Notes under the pieces: generated by a model
Told to the model about the DNA's origin: nothing
The model's input: only the letters and a program-made list of their open reading frames with translations
Databases searched by the model: none
Translations under genes and position numbers: made by a program
NCBI RefSeq assembly: GCF_009862265.1
Contig: NZ_WWGX01000035.1
Location: 65,786 to 129,785, forward strand
Source of the DNA: Streptomyces sp. SID8352
GTDB taxonomy: Bacteria > Actinomycetota > Actinomycetes > Streptomycetales > Streptomycetaceae
DNA length: 64,000 nucleotides
Direction of reading: 5' to 3'
In this document: positions 55,648 to 64,000 of the stretch, piece after piece
Position numbering within the stretch: the first letter of the stretch is position 1
Layout: each line of letters begins with the position of its first letter

Positions 55648-58217
55648 GCGTGCGCTCCCGTCCCCCGGGTACGGCGCAGCTGCGCGTACAGCACGGCGGC
55701 GCCGATCGTGACCAGGCCCGGGAGCCAGTAGCCCCAGGCGGGGGAGAGGTCGAGGAACGGGGAGACACTGACCAGCTGCTGGGCGAGCACGGCGGCGGCG
55801 ATGACCCCGATGAAGGAGCCGCGGCCCCCGAAGATGCTGGTTCCCGCGAGAACGACCACGGTCACCGAGTTGAGCGTGTAGGCGAGACCGGGGCGGCCGT
55901 CACCGACACCGATCTGGGCCATGAGGAGGACACCCGCGGGCAGCACCAGGAGCGAGCAGAGCACGTACGAGCCGAACCGGACCAGCCGGACCCGCACCCC
56001 CAGGCGCTCCGCGGCGTCCGGTTCGGACCCGACGGCCCGCAGCTCGACGCCCCACCGGGTGCGGCGCAGGGCCAGTTCGAGGAGCAGCACGAGGAGCACC
56101 GCGAGGACGGTCGCCAGCGGCACCGCCCCGAAGCGGGCCTGCACCGCGTCCACCACCGGCGGGAAGACGGTGCCGCCCGGGGTGTCCCGCAGGGACAGGT
56201 AGACGCCCTGCAGGGCCATGTACACGGCGAGGGTCGCGACGACCGGGTTGATCCGGAACCAGGTGACCATCACACCGTTGAGGACCCCCACCGCGAGCGC
56301 GCCCAGGGCCATCAGGACCAGGCCGAGGACGAGGTTCCCGCCGTCCACGATCCAGTACGACGAGATCACCACCAGGAGGCCCATGAGGGGCCCGACCGAG
56401 AGGTCGAACCCGGCGCCCAGGACGACGACCTGCTGCGCGGCACCGACCAGCAGCAGCGGCGCGATCATCAGCATGAGGTTGCCCAGGTTGAACTGGCCGA
56501 GGTAGTCGCCGTTGTGGAGCCCGGTCCCCAGACCGAGGAGCACCACGAACGCGGCGAGGACGGCCGCGGGGGCCTGGTCGCCGGCCAGCAGGGCCCGCAG
56601 CCGGCCGCGCCCCGCCGGACGGGCCCGGTCCTGGTCGCGCACGGTCGTCGAGGTCAGCGCCGCGTGGGTGATGGCCGCCTCGGTGATCTCCGCACCGGCC
56701 AGCTCCTCCACGACGTTCCCGCGCGACATGATCAGCACCCGGTGGCACAGGCCCTCCAGCTCGACGTTGTCGGAGGAGAGCACGATGACGGCGGCGCCGT
56801 CGTCGGCCGCGGCGCGCAGGATCCGGTACAGGTCGACCCGGGCTCCGGCGTCGACGCCCTGGGTGGGCTCCTCGACCACGAGGACCTTCGGCGCGGCCAG
56901 CAGGGTGCGGGCCATGACGGCCTTCTGCTGGTTGCCCCCGGACAGGGAGCCGATGGGGGTGTCGGGCGTCGGGGTCTTGATCGCGAGGCCGCGGATCTGC
57001 TCCTCGGCGGCGGCCCGGGCCAGCGTGTCGCTGACGAGGCCGGAGCGGGAGACCCTGCGCAGGGTGCGCGCCACGATGTTCTCGCCCACGCCCAGCGGCA
57101 GGAAGACGCCCTCGCCGTGCCGGTCGGCGGGCACGTAGACGACGCCGGCCTCCGCGGCGGCCGCGTTCCCGCCGCGGACCTGCGCTCCGTCGACGGTGAT
57201 CCGGCCCGAGGCGGGGGCGAGCCCGGCCAGGGCGCGGACGAGTTCGGTCTGCCCGTTGCCCTGGACACCGGCCAGGCCGACGATCTCGCCGGAGCGGACG
57301 GTCAGGGAGACGCCGTCGAAACCGGGACCGGACAGCCCGCTCACCACGAGCCGCCCGGCCGCGCCCGCGGGCACGGGCTCCTTGGCGGGGAACACCGTCT
57401 CCAGCCGGCGGCCGACGACCCGCTCGACGATCTGGTCCTCGGTGACGCTCCCGGCGTCGAACGTCCCGCGGGTCCGGCCGTCGCGCAGGACGGTGATCCG
57501 GTCCGCGATCTGCTTGACCTCGGGGATGCGGTGGGAGATGTAGACGACGCCGGCGCCCGCCGCGACGGTCTCGCGGACCTTCGCGAAGAGGCGCTGCACC
57601 TCCTCGGCGCTCAGGTGCTCGGTGGGCTCGTCCAGGATCAGGACCTTCGGGTCCAGCGCGAGGGCCTTGGCGATCTCGACGATGAACCGCTTCTCCATCG
57701 ACAGGTCGGCGACGCGGGCCCGCGGGTCGATGTCCATCCCCCACGGCGCGAGGGTCTCGCGGGTCCAGGCGGCGGCCCGGCGCAGCCCGCCCACCCGCCG
57801 GTAGCCGACACCGAGCGCCATGTTCTCCGCCACGGTCAGGTCGGGCAGGAGCGCCGGGTGCTGGCGCACGATGCCCAGGCCCAGGCTCCGGGCCTGCTCG
57901 GGCTGCGCGTGGGTGAGCCGGCCGCCGCCGATGAGGACCGCGCCGTCGTCGGCGGCCAGGGCGCCCGAGGCCACGGCCATCAGCGTGGACTTGCCGGCAC
58001 CGTTCTCGCCGACCAGGGCGTGCACCTCGCCGGGACGGACGTCGAAGCTCACCGCGTCCAGCGCGCGGACGCCGGGGAAGGACTTCCCGATGTCCCGCAG
58101 GGAGAGCACCGGCGCGACGGGGCCGGCCGCCCCGCGGGACGGGTCGGGAGCGGGGCCCGCGCCCCGTTGCGGTGGCCGGACCCGGGTCTCGGGTCCGTTG
58201 CTGCCGGAGTTGGTCAC
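55644..58217 (-). CDS. ABC importer ATPase-permease fusion (RbsA-RbsC type)
   Basis: This 857-residue protein joins a double ATP-binding protein to a permease. The first nucleotide-binding half has Walker A GENGAGKST (about 70-78) and Walker B KVLILDEPTEHL. The second has a degenerate Walker A (GVQGNGQTEL), a canonical LSGGNQQ signature and Walker B KVLVVEEPTQGVD. From about residue 545 the protein turns into an RbsC-like membrane domain with several helices (LILGLG and GAGFDLSVG patterns). In most systems these are two proteins of about 500 and 320 residues, so this is a natural fusion; the reading frame is continuous and linker residues are present. Together with the permease at 54586 and the binding protein at 59164 it forms one importer. 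Confidence 0.9.
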   Translation of the reverse strand: MTNSGSNGPETRVRPPQRGAGPAPDPSRGAAGPVAPVLSLRDIGKSFPGVRALDAVSFDVRPGEVHALVGENGAGKSTLMAVASGALAADDGAVLIGGGRLTHAQPEQARSLGLGIVRQHPALLPDLTVAENMALGVGYRRVGGLRRAAAWTRETLAPWGMDIDPRARVADLSMEKRFIVEIAKALALDPKVLILDEPTEHLSAEEVQRLFAKVRETVAAGAGVVYISHRIPEVKQIADRITVLRDGRTRGTFDAGSVTEDQIVERVVGRRLETVFPAKEPVPAGAAGRLVVSGLSGPGFDGVSLTVRSGEIVGLAGVQGNGQTELVRALAGLAPASGRITVDGAQVRGGNAAAAEAGVVYVPADRHGEGVFLPLGVGENIVARTLRRVSRSGLVSDTLARAAAEEQIRGLAIKTPTPDTPIGSLSGGNQQKAVMARTLLAAPKVLVVEEPTQGVDAGARVDLYRILRAAADDGAAVIVLSSDNVELEGLCHRVLIMSRGNVVEELAGAEITEAAITHAALTSTTVRDQDRARPAGRGRLRALLAGDQAPAAVLAAFVVLLGLGTGLHNGDYLGQFNLGNLMLMIAPLLLVGAAQQVVVLGAGFDLSVGPLMGLLVVISSYWIVDGGNLVLGLVLMALGALAVGVLNGVMVTWFRINPVVATLAVYMALQGVYLSLRDTPGGTVFPPVVDAVQARFGAVPLATVLAVLLVLLLELALRRTRWGVELRAVGSEPDAAERLGVRVRLVRFGSYVLCSLLVLPAGVLLMAQIGVGDGRPGLAYTLNSVTVVVLAGTSIFGGRGSFIGVIAAAVLAQQLVSVSPFLDLSPAWGYWLPGLVTIGAAVLYAQLRRTRGTGAHA

Positions 58218-58292
58218 GTCGGATCTCCTGGAAGAGTTGGGGAGGCACCGGCCCGGGCGGCCGGCCCGGTGCCCGGCCCGTCGCCGGGCCTG

Positions 58293-59015
58293 TTACTGGG
58301 CGAGGTAGCCGCCGTCCACGACGAGTTCGGAACCGGTCACGAAACTGGCCTCGTCGGAGGCGAGGAAGACGACCCCGGCGGCGATCTCCTCGGGGCGCCC
58401 GGCACGGCCCATCGGGGTCCGGGAGATGACGAACTCGTTCACCTCCGGGTCCTGGGCGTCCGTCAGCGGGGTCCGCACGAAGCCGGGGTGCACCGAGTTC
58501 ACGCGCACGCCCTCCCGGGCGTAGCTGATGGCGGCGTTCTTGGACATGTTGCGCACCGCGCCCTTGGTCGCGTGGTAGGCGTGCGCCCCGGCGACGGCGG
58601 CGCTGCCCCAGATCGAGGAGACGTTGACGATGCTGCCGCCGCCCCGGGCCACCATGTGCGGGATCACCTCGCGCATCCCGAGCCAGGTGCCGGTCTGGTT
58701 GACCGCGACGACCCGGTTCCACTCCTCGCCGGTCAGCTCGTGCAGGCCCTCGTAGGCGATGATCCCGGCGTTGTTGACGAGGAAGTCGACGTGCCCGTGG
58801 CGGCCGACGGTCCCGGCGACCACGCGCCGCCAGTCGTCCTCGCTGGCCACGTCGAGGGACGCGTAGTCGACCCCTGCGCCGAAGGAGTCGTCGGCGGCGG
58901 CGCGGCTGGTCGCGACGACGGCCGCGCCCTCGGCCGCCATGGCCTCGACGATCGCGCGGCCGATGCCCCGCGAGGCGCCGGTGACGATGCCGACCTTGCC
59001 GGCGAGTCGGTTCAT
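58293..59015 (-). CDS. Short-chain dehydrogenase/reductase (first)
   Basis: This 240-residue SDR is of the classical type: TGASRGIG (12-19), NNAG near 81-84, catalytic Ser134, Tyr147 and Lys151 in YHATK. It probably oxidises a secondary alcohol to the ketone used by the nearby Baeyer-Villiger monooxygenase, with NAD(P). It lies inside the importer operon between the binding-protein gene and the ATPase-permease gene, so uptake and first oxidation are co-expressed. Confidence 0.85.
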   Translation of the reverse strand: MNRLAGKVGIVTGASRGIGRAIVEAMAAEGAAVVATSRAAADDSFGAGVDYASLDVASEDDWRRVVAGTVGRHGHVDFLVNNAGIIAYEGLHELTGEEWNRVVAVNQTGTWLGMREVIPHMVARGGGSIVNVSSIWGSAAVAGAHAYHATKGAVRNMSKNAAISYAREGVRVNSVHPGFVRTPLTDAQDPEVNEFVISRTPMGRAGRPEEIAAGVVFLASDEASFVTGSELVVDGGYLAQ

Positions 59016-59120
59016 GGGTGCTCCTCGGTCGGTCCCCCGCCCGCGGCCCGGTCCCGTACGGGAGGACGGCCGGGGAGGGCAGGAAGGAAAGCGGTGGGGA
59101 AGGAAGGGGCGGCGGCGCCG

Positions 59121-59160
59121 GTCCGGCCGGGACGGCCCGGGAGCCGCCCCGGCCGGACCC
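59121..59160 (-). terminator. Intra-operon hairpin after the binding-protein gene
   Basis: GGTCCGGCCGGG (59121-59132) and CCCGGCCGGACC (59149-59160) form a 12-bp stem with a smaller inner stem (CGGC/GCCG). It lies just after the binding-protein stop and before the SDR gene on the minus strand. A partial terminator or RNA-stabilising stem here would give more binding protein than membrane components. Confidence 0.6.
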
Positions 59161-59163
59161 GGA

Positions 59164-60321
59164 TCACTTGTAGAGCTCCTTGATCTGCTCGGTGGTCAGA
59201 CCGGAGGAGAGGATCGCGTCGGCCGGCAGCGACTTGTCGTGCCTGGGCAGCAGCTTCGGGTTGGTCGAGTCCTCGATGATCTCCAGCTTGTACGTGGAGG
59301 GCTCGTCGTTGTCGATGCCGTTGTAGGCCGCCAGACCCTTGTTCAGGGCGGCCTGGACGACCCAGTTGCGGGAGGACTCGGTCGCGATCTGGTAGCTCGG
59401 GTACCGCTTGTGGTAGCGGTGCCAGAGGCCCGCGAACTCGTTGGAGTCGTTGGCGGCCCACACCGGCAGCGGCTTGTCCGCGGCGATGAACGCGCGGATG
59501 CCGCCGACCGAACCGCCGCCGAAGTCGGAGACGATGCCGTCGATCTTCCCGTGCTTCGTGATCAGGCCGGCCACGACCTGCTGCGTCTTGCTGACGTCCC
59601 AGTCGGTGGCGACATAGCCGTCGGGGTTGAGCAGACGGATGTCCGGGTGCGCGGCGACGGCCTTCTTCACACCGTCGTAGACGGTCTGGGAGTAGGCGCT
59701 GCCGGCGACGCCGCCGAGCATCACCAGGTTCCCCTTGCCGCCCATGGTCCTGGCGGCCCAGTCGGCGAGCGTGGTGCCGTACCCCTCGACGTCCTCGGCG
59801 ACGAAGTCGACGTAGTCCTTGCCCGGTGTGCCGCCGATGCCCGAGACGATCGGCACGACCGCCACCCCGGCCTCGTTCGCCTTGCGGATGGCGGGCAGCA
59901 GGGCCTGCCCGGCGTCACCGAAGGTGACGATCACGTTGGCGCCCTGCGCGACCATCGAGTTGATGTCCGAGATCGCCTTCTGCGTGTTGTTCTGGGCGTC
60001 GGTCACCTTGACCTGGGTGATGTTCGGGCACTTGGCCGCCTGGGCCTGGAACAGCGCGATCGTGGCCTTGCGCCAGGTGTTGTTGGTGTTGCCGTCGGCG
60101 TAGCCGACCTTGATCGGCTTGGTGCCGCAGAACGCGGTGACGTCCTTGATGTCGGACTGCACACCGACACCGCCCACCTTCACGGTCGGCCACGGCCCGC
60201 CGGAGTCACCGGCAGCGCCGGAGTCCCCGGAGCCGGCCGACAGCCCGCCGCAGGCGCTGAGCGCCAGGGCCGCGGCGGCCGCGGCGGCGGTCGCCGCGAC
60301 GGCCCGCTTCTTGACGTACAT
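59164..60321 (-). CDS. Substrate-binding lipoprotein of the ABC importer (periplasmic-binding-protein 1 type)
   Basis: This 385-residue protein is exported and lipid-anchored. A signal peptide with KKR and an alanine-rich core ends in a lipobox LSAC, putting the anchor at Cys24. The mature protein has the two-lobed sugar/ribose-binding pattern: IKVGYADGNTNNTWRKATIALFQAQAAKCP, TDAQNNTQKAISDINSMVAQGANVIVTFGD and GKIDGIVSDFGGGSVGGIRAF. It captures the importer substrate outside the membrane. GAGGAG precedes the ATG. It is the first gene of the operon and is divergent from the esterase gene. The ligand is not readable; a polyol, cyclitol or hydroxylated ring compound would match the downstream enzymes. 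Confidence 0.85.
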   Translation of the reverse strand: MYVKKRAVAATAAAAAAALALSACGGLSAGSGDSGAAGDSGGPWPTVKVGGVGVQSDIKDVTAFCGTKPIKVGYADGNTNNTWRKATIALFQAQAAKCPNITQVKVTDAQNNTQKAISDINSMVAQGANVIVTFGDAGQALLPAIRKANEAGVAVVPIVSGIGGTPGKDYVDFVAEDVEGYGTTLADWAARTMGGKGNLVMLGGVAGSAYSQTVYDGVKKAVAAHPDIRLLNPDGYVATDWDVSKTQQVVAGLITKHGKIDGIVSDFGGGSVGGIRAFIAADKPLPVWAANDSNEFAGLWHRYHKRYPSYQIATESSRNWVVQAALNKGLAAYNGIDNDEPSTYKLEIIEDSTNPKLLPRHDKSLPADAILSSGLTTEQIKELYK

Positions 60322-60684
60322 GGGATGTCTCCTCGCTGAGAACGGTGAAGGACCTCGGTGACCCGCAGGGCCCGGAGGAACCGGGCGACCGGGTGCACGG
60401 AGGCGCGGAGCCGGGGGCGGCCCGGCTCCGAGGGGCGGGATCGCCGGTGCGCTCGGAGCGGCGCGATCGCCCGGGTGAGGGGAACCGGGCCCGGTGGGGG
60501 CCTCGTCGAAGGCTGTCGTGAGCGGGGCCGTGTGACGCGAGCCACCGTGAGACAGGGGTGCCTCATTTTGTGACAGCGCTCATGCGGGGCGCGCGGCGGC
60601 GGAGATGCTCGCCACCTCGGGACGGCCGCGTTCGCCGCCCCGCGGCAGCACCGACCACCGCCCCTGACACCGAGGAGCGCCCAC
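60322..60684. promoter_or_regulatory. Divergent promoter region importer/esterase
   Basis: This 363-bp gap between the divergent importer and esterase/monooxygenase operons must hold both promoters. The AT-richest part is 60545-60582. It contains TGAGACAG (60548-60555) and TGTGACAG (60570-60577) as a near direct repeat, and ATTTTGTGACA (60565-60575), whose complement matches 9 of 11 bases of an element before the AcoR-like regulator gene. Confidence 0.4.
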
Positions 60685-61584
60685 ATGCCCCTTCCCCGCC
60701 CCACAGACCCCCTCGGCGAGATCTACGCCGAGTGGAGCGTGGAGTTCGAGGCCCATCCGCAGATGTCGCTCCAGCTCATGCGCTGGGTCTTCGAGGACTG
60801 GCAGCGGGCCACCACCGAACCCGAGGAGGTCGGCTACGCCACGACCTCCCTCGGCGGCGTCCCCGGCATCCTCGTGACCCCGGCAGGCGCGGACCCCTCC
60901 CGGATGATGGTGGTCATGCACGGCGGGGGCTTCGCGCTCGGCTCCGCCTCGAGCCACCGCAAGCTCGCCGGGCACCTGGCCCGGGCCTGCGGGGCCCGCG
61001 CCTTCGTCGTCGACTTCCGCCTCGCGCCGGAGTTCCCCTTCCCGGCCCAGATCGAGGACGGACTCGCCGTCCACCAGGCACTCCTGGACCAGGGCATCAG
61101 GGCCGAGGACATCTGCTTCGTCGGCGACAGCGCCGGGGGGAACCTCGCCGTCGCCATGACGCTCACGCTGCGCCGCGACGGCCGCCCGCTGCCCGGCCGG
61201 GTCCTGACGATGTCGCCCTGGCTGAACATGGAGAACACCGGCGCCACGATCGAGACCAACAACGACACCGACTTCCTGATCACCCGCGAGGGCCTGGCCG
61301 GGAACATCGACCGCTACCTCTCCGGCGGCGCGGACCCGAGGGACCCGTACGTCAACCCCCTGTACGCCACCTACGAGGGCTTCCCGCCGCTCTACGTCTG
61401 CGCGGCCGACACCGAGTCCCTCTTCGAGGACTCCGAGCGCCTGGTCGCCCTGGCCAGGAGCGCCGGCACGGACGTGACGTTCTCCGTCGGCAGGGGCATG
61501 CAGCACGTCTTCCCGTTCCAGGCCGGTCGCCTCGCCCGCGCCGACGAGGAGATCGCCGCCATGGCCGCCTGGTACCGGTCCTGA
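60685..61584 (+). CDS. Alpha/beta hydrolase of the hormone-sensitive-lipase family (esterase/lactonase)
   Basis: This 299-residue hydrolase carries the oxyanion motif HGGG (79-82) and the nucleophile Ser149 in GDSAGGN. The acid lies in CAADTESLFEDS and the histidine in GMQHVFPF near the C terminus. HSL-family enzymes cleave esters and lactones. Placed 89 bp before a Baeyer-Villiger monooxygenase gene, its probable job is to open the lactone or ester formed by that enzyme. It starts the plus-strand operon; the ATG at 60685 follows GAGGAGCGC. Confidence 0.85.
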   Translation: MPLPRPTDPLGEIYAEWSVEFEAHPQMSLQLMRWVFEDWQRATTEPEEVGYATTSLGGVPGILVTPAGADPSRMMVVMHGGGFALGSASSHRKLAGHLARACGARAFVVDFRLAPEFPFPAQIEDGLAVHQALLDQGIRAEDICFVGDSAGGNLAVAMTLTLRRDGRPLPGRVLTMSPWLNMENTGATIETNNDTDFLITREGLAGNIDRYLSGGADPRDPYVNPLYATYEGFPPLYVCAADTESLFEDSERLVALARSAGTDVTFSVGRGMQHVFPFQAGRLARADEEIAAMAAWYRS

Positions 61585-61673
61585 CCGCGACCGCCGGGCC
61601 CCGCCCCCCCACTGCTTCCGCGCCCCGCCCCGGGCGCCCCCTCCGCCACCACCCGGTGAAAGGACCCACAGAC

Positions 61674-63299
61674 ATGACCAGCAAGCCCGACCACGACGCG
61701 ATCGTCATCGGCGCCGGCTTCTCCGGCCTCGCGATACTCCACCACCTGCGCGAGATCGGCCTGTCCACCCTCGTGGTCGACGGCCAGGACGGCATCGGCG
61801 GCACCTGGTGGGTCAACCGCTACCCCGGCGTCCGCACCGACAGCGAGTACAGCTACTACTCCTTCTCCTTCTCCAAGGAGGTCCGCGACGAGTGGACCTG
61901 GACCGAGCGCTACCCGGCCGGCGAGGAGGTCCGCAGGTACCTCGAGTTCGTCGCCGACCGGCTCGACCTGCGCCGGGACATCCGCCTGTCCACCCGCGTG
62001 GAGAAGGCCGTCCACGACGAGGACGCCAACCTCTGGACCGTCCACCTCGCCGACGGCACCGCCCTGACCGCGACCTACCTCGTCTCCGGCATGGGCGTCC
62101 TGTCCCAGGCCGTCCTGCCCGCCATCGACGGCATCGACTCCTTCCGGGGCGAGAAGTACCACTCCTCGGCGTGGCCCCGCGGCGGCGTGGACCTGAAGGG
62201 CAAGCGGGTCGGCCTCATCGGGCTGGGCGCCTCCGGCATCCAGATGGTCCCCGAGATCGCCAAGGACGCCGGCGAGTTCCACGTCTTCCAGCGCACCCCG
62301 AACTTCGTCGTCGAGACCACCAACGACCCGGTGACCGAGCAGGACATGGCCCACCTGCGCGACCACTACGACGAGATCTACGAGAAGGCGGCCGGCCACC
62401 CCTTCGGCGTCGCGATGGAACCGGCCCCCTGCGGTGCGCTCGAGGTCTCCGCGCAGGAACGCGACCGGATCTTCGAGAGCAAGTGGAACGAGGGCGGGTT
62501 CCACTTCGCCAACGAGTGCTTCAACGACCTGGCCACCAGCCACGAGGCCAGCGAACTCGCCTCGGAGTTCATCCGCCGCAAGATCCACGAGATCGTCGAG
62601 GACCAGGACGTCGCCGACCTCCTCTCCCCGACCGGCTACTCCTTCAACGGCAAGCGCGTCCCCACCGGCCACCACTACTACGCGACGTTCAACCGGCCCA
62701 ACGTGCACCTCGTCGACGTCGCCTCGCAGCCGATCAGCCGCATCTCCGAGCGCGGCGTGGTCGTCGGCGACACCGAGTACGAGGTCGACGTGCTGGTCTT
62801 CGCCACCGGCTTCGACGCCATGACCGGCACCCTGACCGGCATCGACATCGTGGGCCGCGGCGGACGCACGCTGCGCGAGAAGTGGCTCGCCGACGGACTG
62901 CGCTCCAACCTCGGCATCGGCGCCCACGGGTTCCCCAACTTCTTCATGTCCCTCGGCCCGCAGACCCCCTACTCCAACCTGCCCGTCCCGATCCAGCTCG
63001 GCGCCCAGTGGCTGCAGCGGGCCATCGCCTGGGCCCGGGAGAACGACGTCCCCTTCCTGGAGGCCACCCCCGAGTCGGAGGCCTGGTGGGTGGAGGAGAC
63101 GGAGCGCGCCGGGAAGGCCACGGTCATGTACTCCGAGGGCAAGAAGGCCAAGGCCTGGTTCCTCGGCGACAACATCCCCGGCAAGCCCGAGGAGTTCCAG
63201 GTCTACATGGGCGGCGGCCAGGTGTACCAGCAGTTCTGCCGCGACGCCGAGGCCGACGGCTACCGCTCCTTCCTGGCCAACCAGCCGGCCGGCGCCTGA
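61674..63299 (+). CDS. Baeyer-Villiger monooxygenase (FAD, NADPH)
   Basis: This type I Baeyer-Villiger monooxygenase of 541 residues would insert oxygen next to a carbonyl to give an ester or lactone. The N-terminal FAD motif is GAGFSG (13-18 region), and a second dinucleotide motif GLGASG follows about residue 185. The family fingerprint FxGxxxHxxxWP is F157-R-G159-E-K-Y-H163-S-S-A-W167-P168. GGTWWVNRYPGVRTDSEYSYYSFSF is typical of the cyclohexanone/cyclopentadecanone group. GAAAGGA precedes the ATG. The esterase upstream and SDR downstream suggest the steps alcohol to ketone to lactone to hydroxy acid. The ring size or chain of the substrate is unknown. Confidence 0.9.
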   Translation: MTSKPDHDAIVIGAGFSGLAILHHLREIGLSTLVVDGQDGIGGTWWVNRYPGVRTDSEYSYYSFSFSKEVRDEWTWTERYPAGEEVRRYLEFVADRLDLRRDIRLSTRVEKAVHDEDANLWTVHLADGTALTATYLVSGMGVLSQAVLPAIDGIDSFRGEKYHSSAWPRGGVDLKGKRVGLIGLGASGIQMVPEIAKDAGEFHVFQRTPNFVVETTNDPVTEQDMAHLRDHYDEIYEKAAGHPFGVAMEPAPCGALEVSAQERDRIFESKWNEGGFHFANECFNDLATSHEASELASEFIRRKIHEIVEDQDVADLLSPTGYSFNGKRVPTGHHYYATFNRPNVHLVDVASQPISRISERGVVVGDTEYEVDVLVFATGFDAMTGTLTGIDIVGRGGRTLREKWLADGLRSNLGIGAHGFPNFFMSLGPQTPYSNLPVPIQLGAQWLQRAIAWARENDVPFLEATPESEAWWVEETERAGKATVMYSEGKKAKAWFLGDNIPGKPEEFQVYMGGGQVYQQFCRDAEADGYRSFLANQPAGA

Positions 63300-63327
63300 A
63301 CCGGACACGAGGAGAGGGGACACCGTC

Positions 63328-64000
63328 ATGGGACGCCTGGAGAACAAGACCGCTCTGATCACCGGTGCCGCGATGGGCATGGGCCGGGCGACCGCGGAGC
63401 TCTTCGCGGCCGAGGGCGCCGCCGTCGCGGTCACCGACCTGGACGAGACCCGGGGCCGCGAGACCGTCGCGGCCATCCGCGCCGCCGGCGGGACCGCGGA
63501 GTTCTGGAGCCTCGACGTCGCCCGGGAGAGCTCGGTGAAGGAGGTCGTCGACGCCGCGGCACAGGAGTTCGGCGGCCTCGACATCCTCGTCAACTGCGCC
63601 GGCATCATCGGCGTCGACAAACCGACCCACGAACTCACCGAGGCCGAATGGGACGCCCTGTTCGCGGTCGACGTGAAGGGGGTCTTCTTCTGCACCAAGC
63701 ACGCCATCCCGCACATGATCGCCCGGGGCGGCGGCAGCATCGTCAACTACTCGTCCATCTACGGGATGATCGGCAACGACGAGTTCACCGCCTACCACGT
63801 GGCCAAGGGCGCGGTCTCGATGCAGACCAAGCAGGACGCGGCCACCTACGGCAAGTACAACATCCGCGTGAACTCGGTGCACCCGAGCACCGTCCTGACC
63901 CCGCTGGTCGAGGGCATCGCCGCCGACTTCCCCGGCGGCCTGCCCGCCTACGAGGAGCACATGACGGGCAACCAGTCGCTGCGCCGCCTGGGCCGCCCCC
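63328..64000 (+). CDS. Short-chain dehydrogenase/reductase (second), cut by the window end
   Basis: This classical SDR of which about 224 residues are visible has the cofactor motif TGAAMGMG (12-19), NCAG in place of NNAG (89-92), and the catalytic Ser143, Tyr156 and Lys160 in YHVAK. It begins 28 bp after the monooxygenase gene with GAGGAGAGGGG upstream of the ATG, so it belongs to the same operon. It and the SDR at 58293 are candidates for the alcohol oxidation before the monooxygenase; two enzymes may serve different stereoisomers or steps. The C terminus lies beyond the window. Confidence 0.85.
   Translation, partial: MGRLENKTALITGAAMGMGRATAELFAAEGAAVAVTDLDETRGRETVAAIRAAGGTAEFWSLDVARESSVKEVVDAAAQEFGGLDILVNCAGIIGVDKPTHELTEAEWDALFAVDVKGVFFCTKHAIPHMIARGGGSIVNYSSIYGMIGNDEFTAYHVAKGAVSMQTKQDAATYGKYNIRVNSVHPSTVLTPLVEGIAADFPGGLPAYEEHMTGNQSLRRLGRP

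Overview
The window is actinobacterial chromosome, very probably Streptomyces. Base composition is extremely GC-rich with G/C at nearly every third codon position. Genes are tightly packed with many ATGA/GTGA start-stop overlaps and frequent GTG starts, and a regulator carries a single TTA (bldA-type) codon. I found no tRNA, rRNA, CRISPR array or insertion sequence. All functions below are read from motifs and order; no database search was run.

Region A (about 2.6-29.4 kb) is a biosynthetic gene cluster with pyoluteorin-type logic. A minus-strand arm (thioesterase, acyl-CoA dehydrogenase-like oxidase, prolyl-AMP ligase) diverges from a plus-strand arm. The plus arm runs carrier protein, pyrrole halogenase, a two-module PKS, a one-module PKS, a phenol-type halogenase, a degenerate halogenase-like protein, flavin reductase, fatty acyl-AMP ligase, and acyl-CoA carboxylase beta and epsilon subunits. 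The expected route is: proline is loaded on the carrier protein, oxidised to pyrrolyl-2-carboxyl and chlorinated. Three PKS extensions then follow, and the chain closes to a resorcinol. The acyl ligase/carboxylase set, together with an unusual GPAH specificity motif in the second AT, suggests that one extender is a longer alkylmalonyl unit. The product would be a chlorinated, alkylated pyrrolyl-resorcinol ketone, related to pyoluteorin and to the alkylated pyrrole-resorcinols known from Streptomyces (armeniaspirol, streptopyrrole and celastramycin types). A 16-bp hairpin terminator ends the arm at 29.45 kb.

Region B (29.5-34.2 kb) holds a drug-efflux-type ABC exporter (two ATPases and a permease) divergent from a TetR regulator, followed by a LuxR-type regulator with a degenerate receiver domain and a TTA codon. 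These plausibly export the product and time its production. Region C (34.2-39.7 kb) is a two-component pair, a flavin-linked oxidase-family protein, a SUMF1-like protein and a DUF1275 membrane protein.

Region D (40.3-47.8 kb) is a nitrogen-heterocycle utilisation module: cytosine-type permease, HyuA-like protein, two DUF917 proteins, PucR regulator and an Asp/Glu/hydantoin-type racemase. Region E (47.9-64.0 kb, continuing past the window) looks like an uptake and Baeyer-Villiger catabolic island. It contains a ribose-type ABC importer with an ATPase-permease fusion, two SDRs, a Baeyer-Villiger monooxygenase, an HSL-family esterase, an Fe-dependent alcohol dehydrogenase, an aldehyde dehydrogenase and a hydroxyacyl-CoA dehydrogenase-like protein. 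A GntR and an AcoR-like regulator accompany them. Together these match the classic route alcohol, ketone, lactone, hydroxy acid, aldehyde acid, diacid. Upstream of region A lies a cation/proton antiporter gene and a 1 kb gene-free stretch with an 11-copy CCGGCCGG palindrome array.
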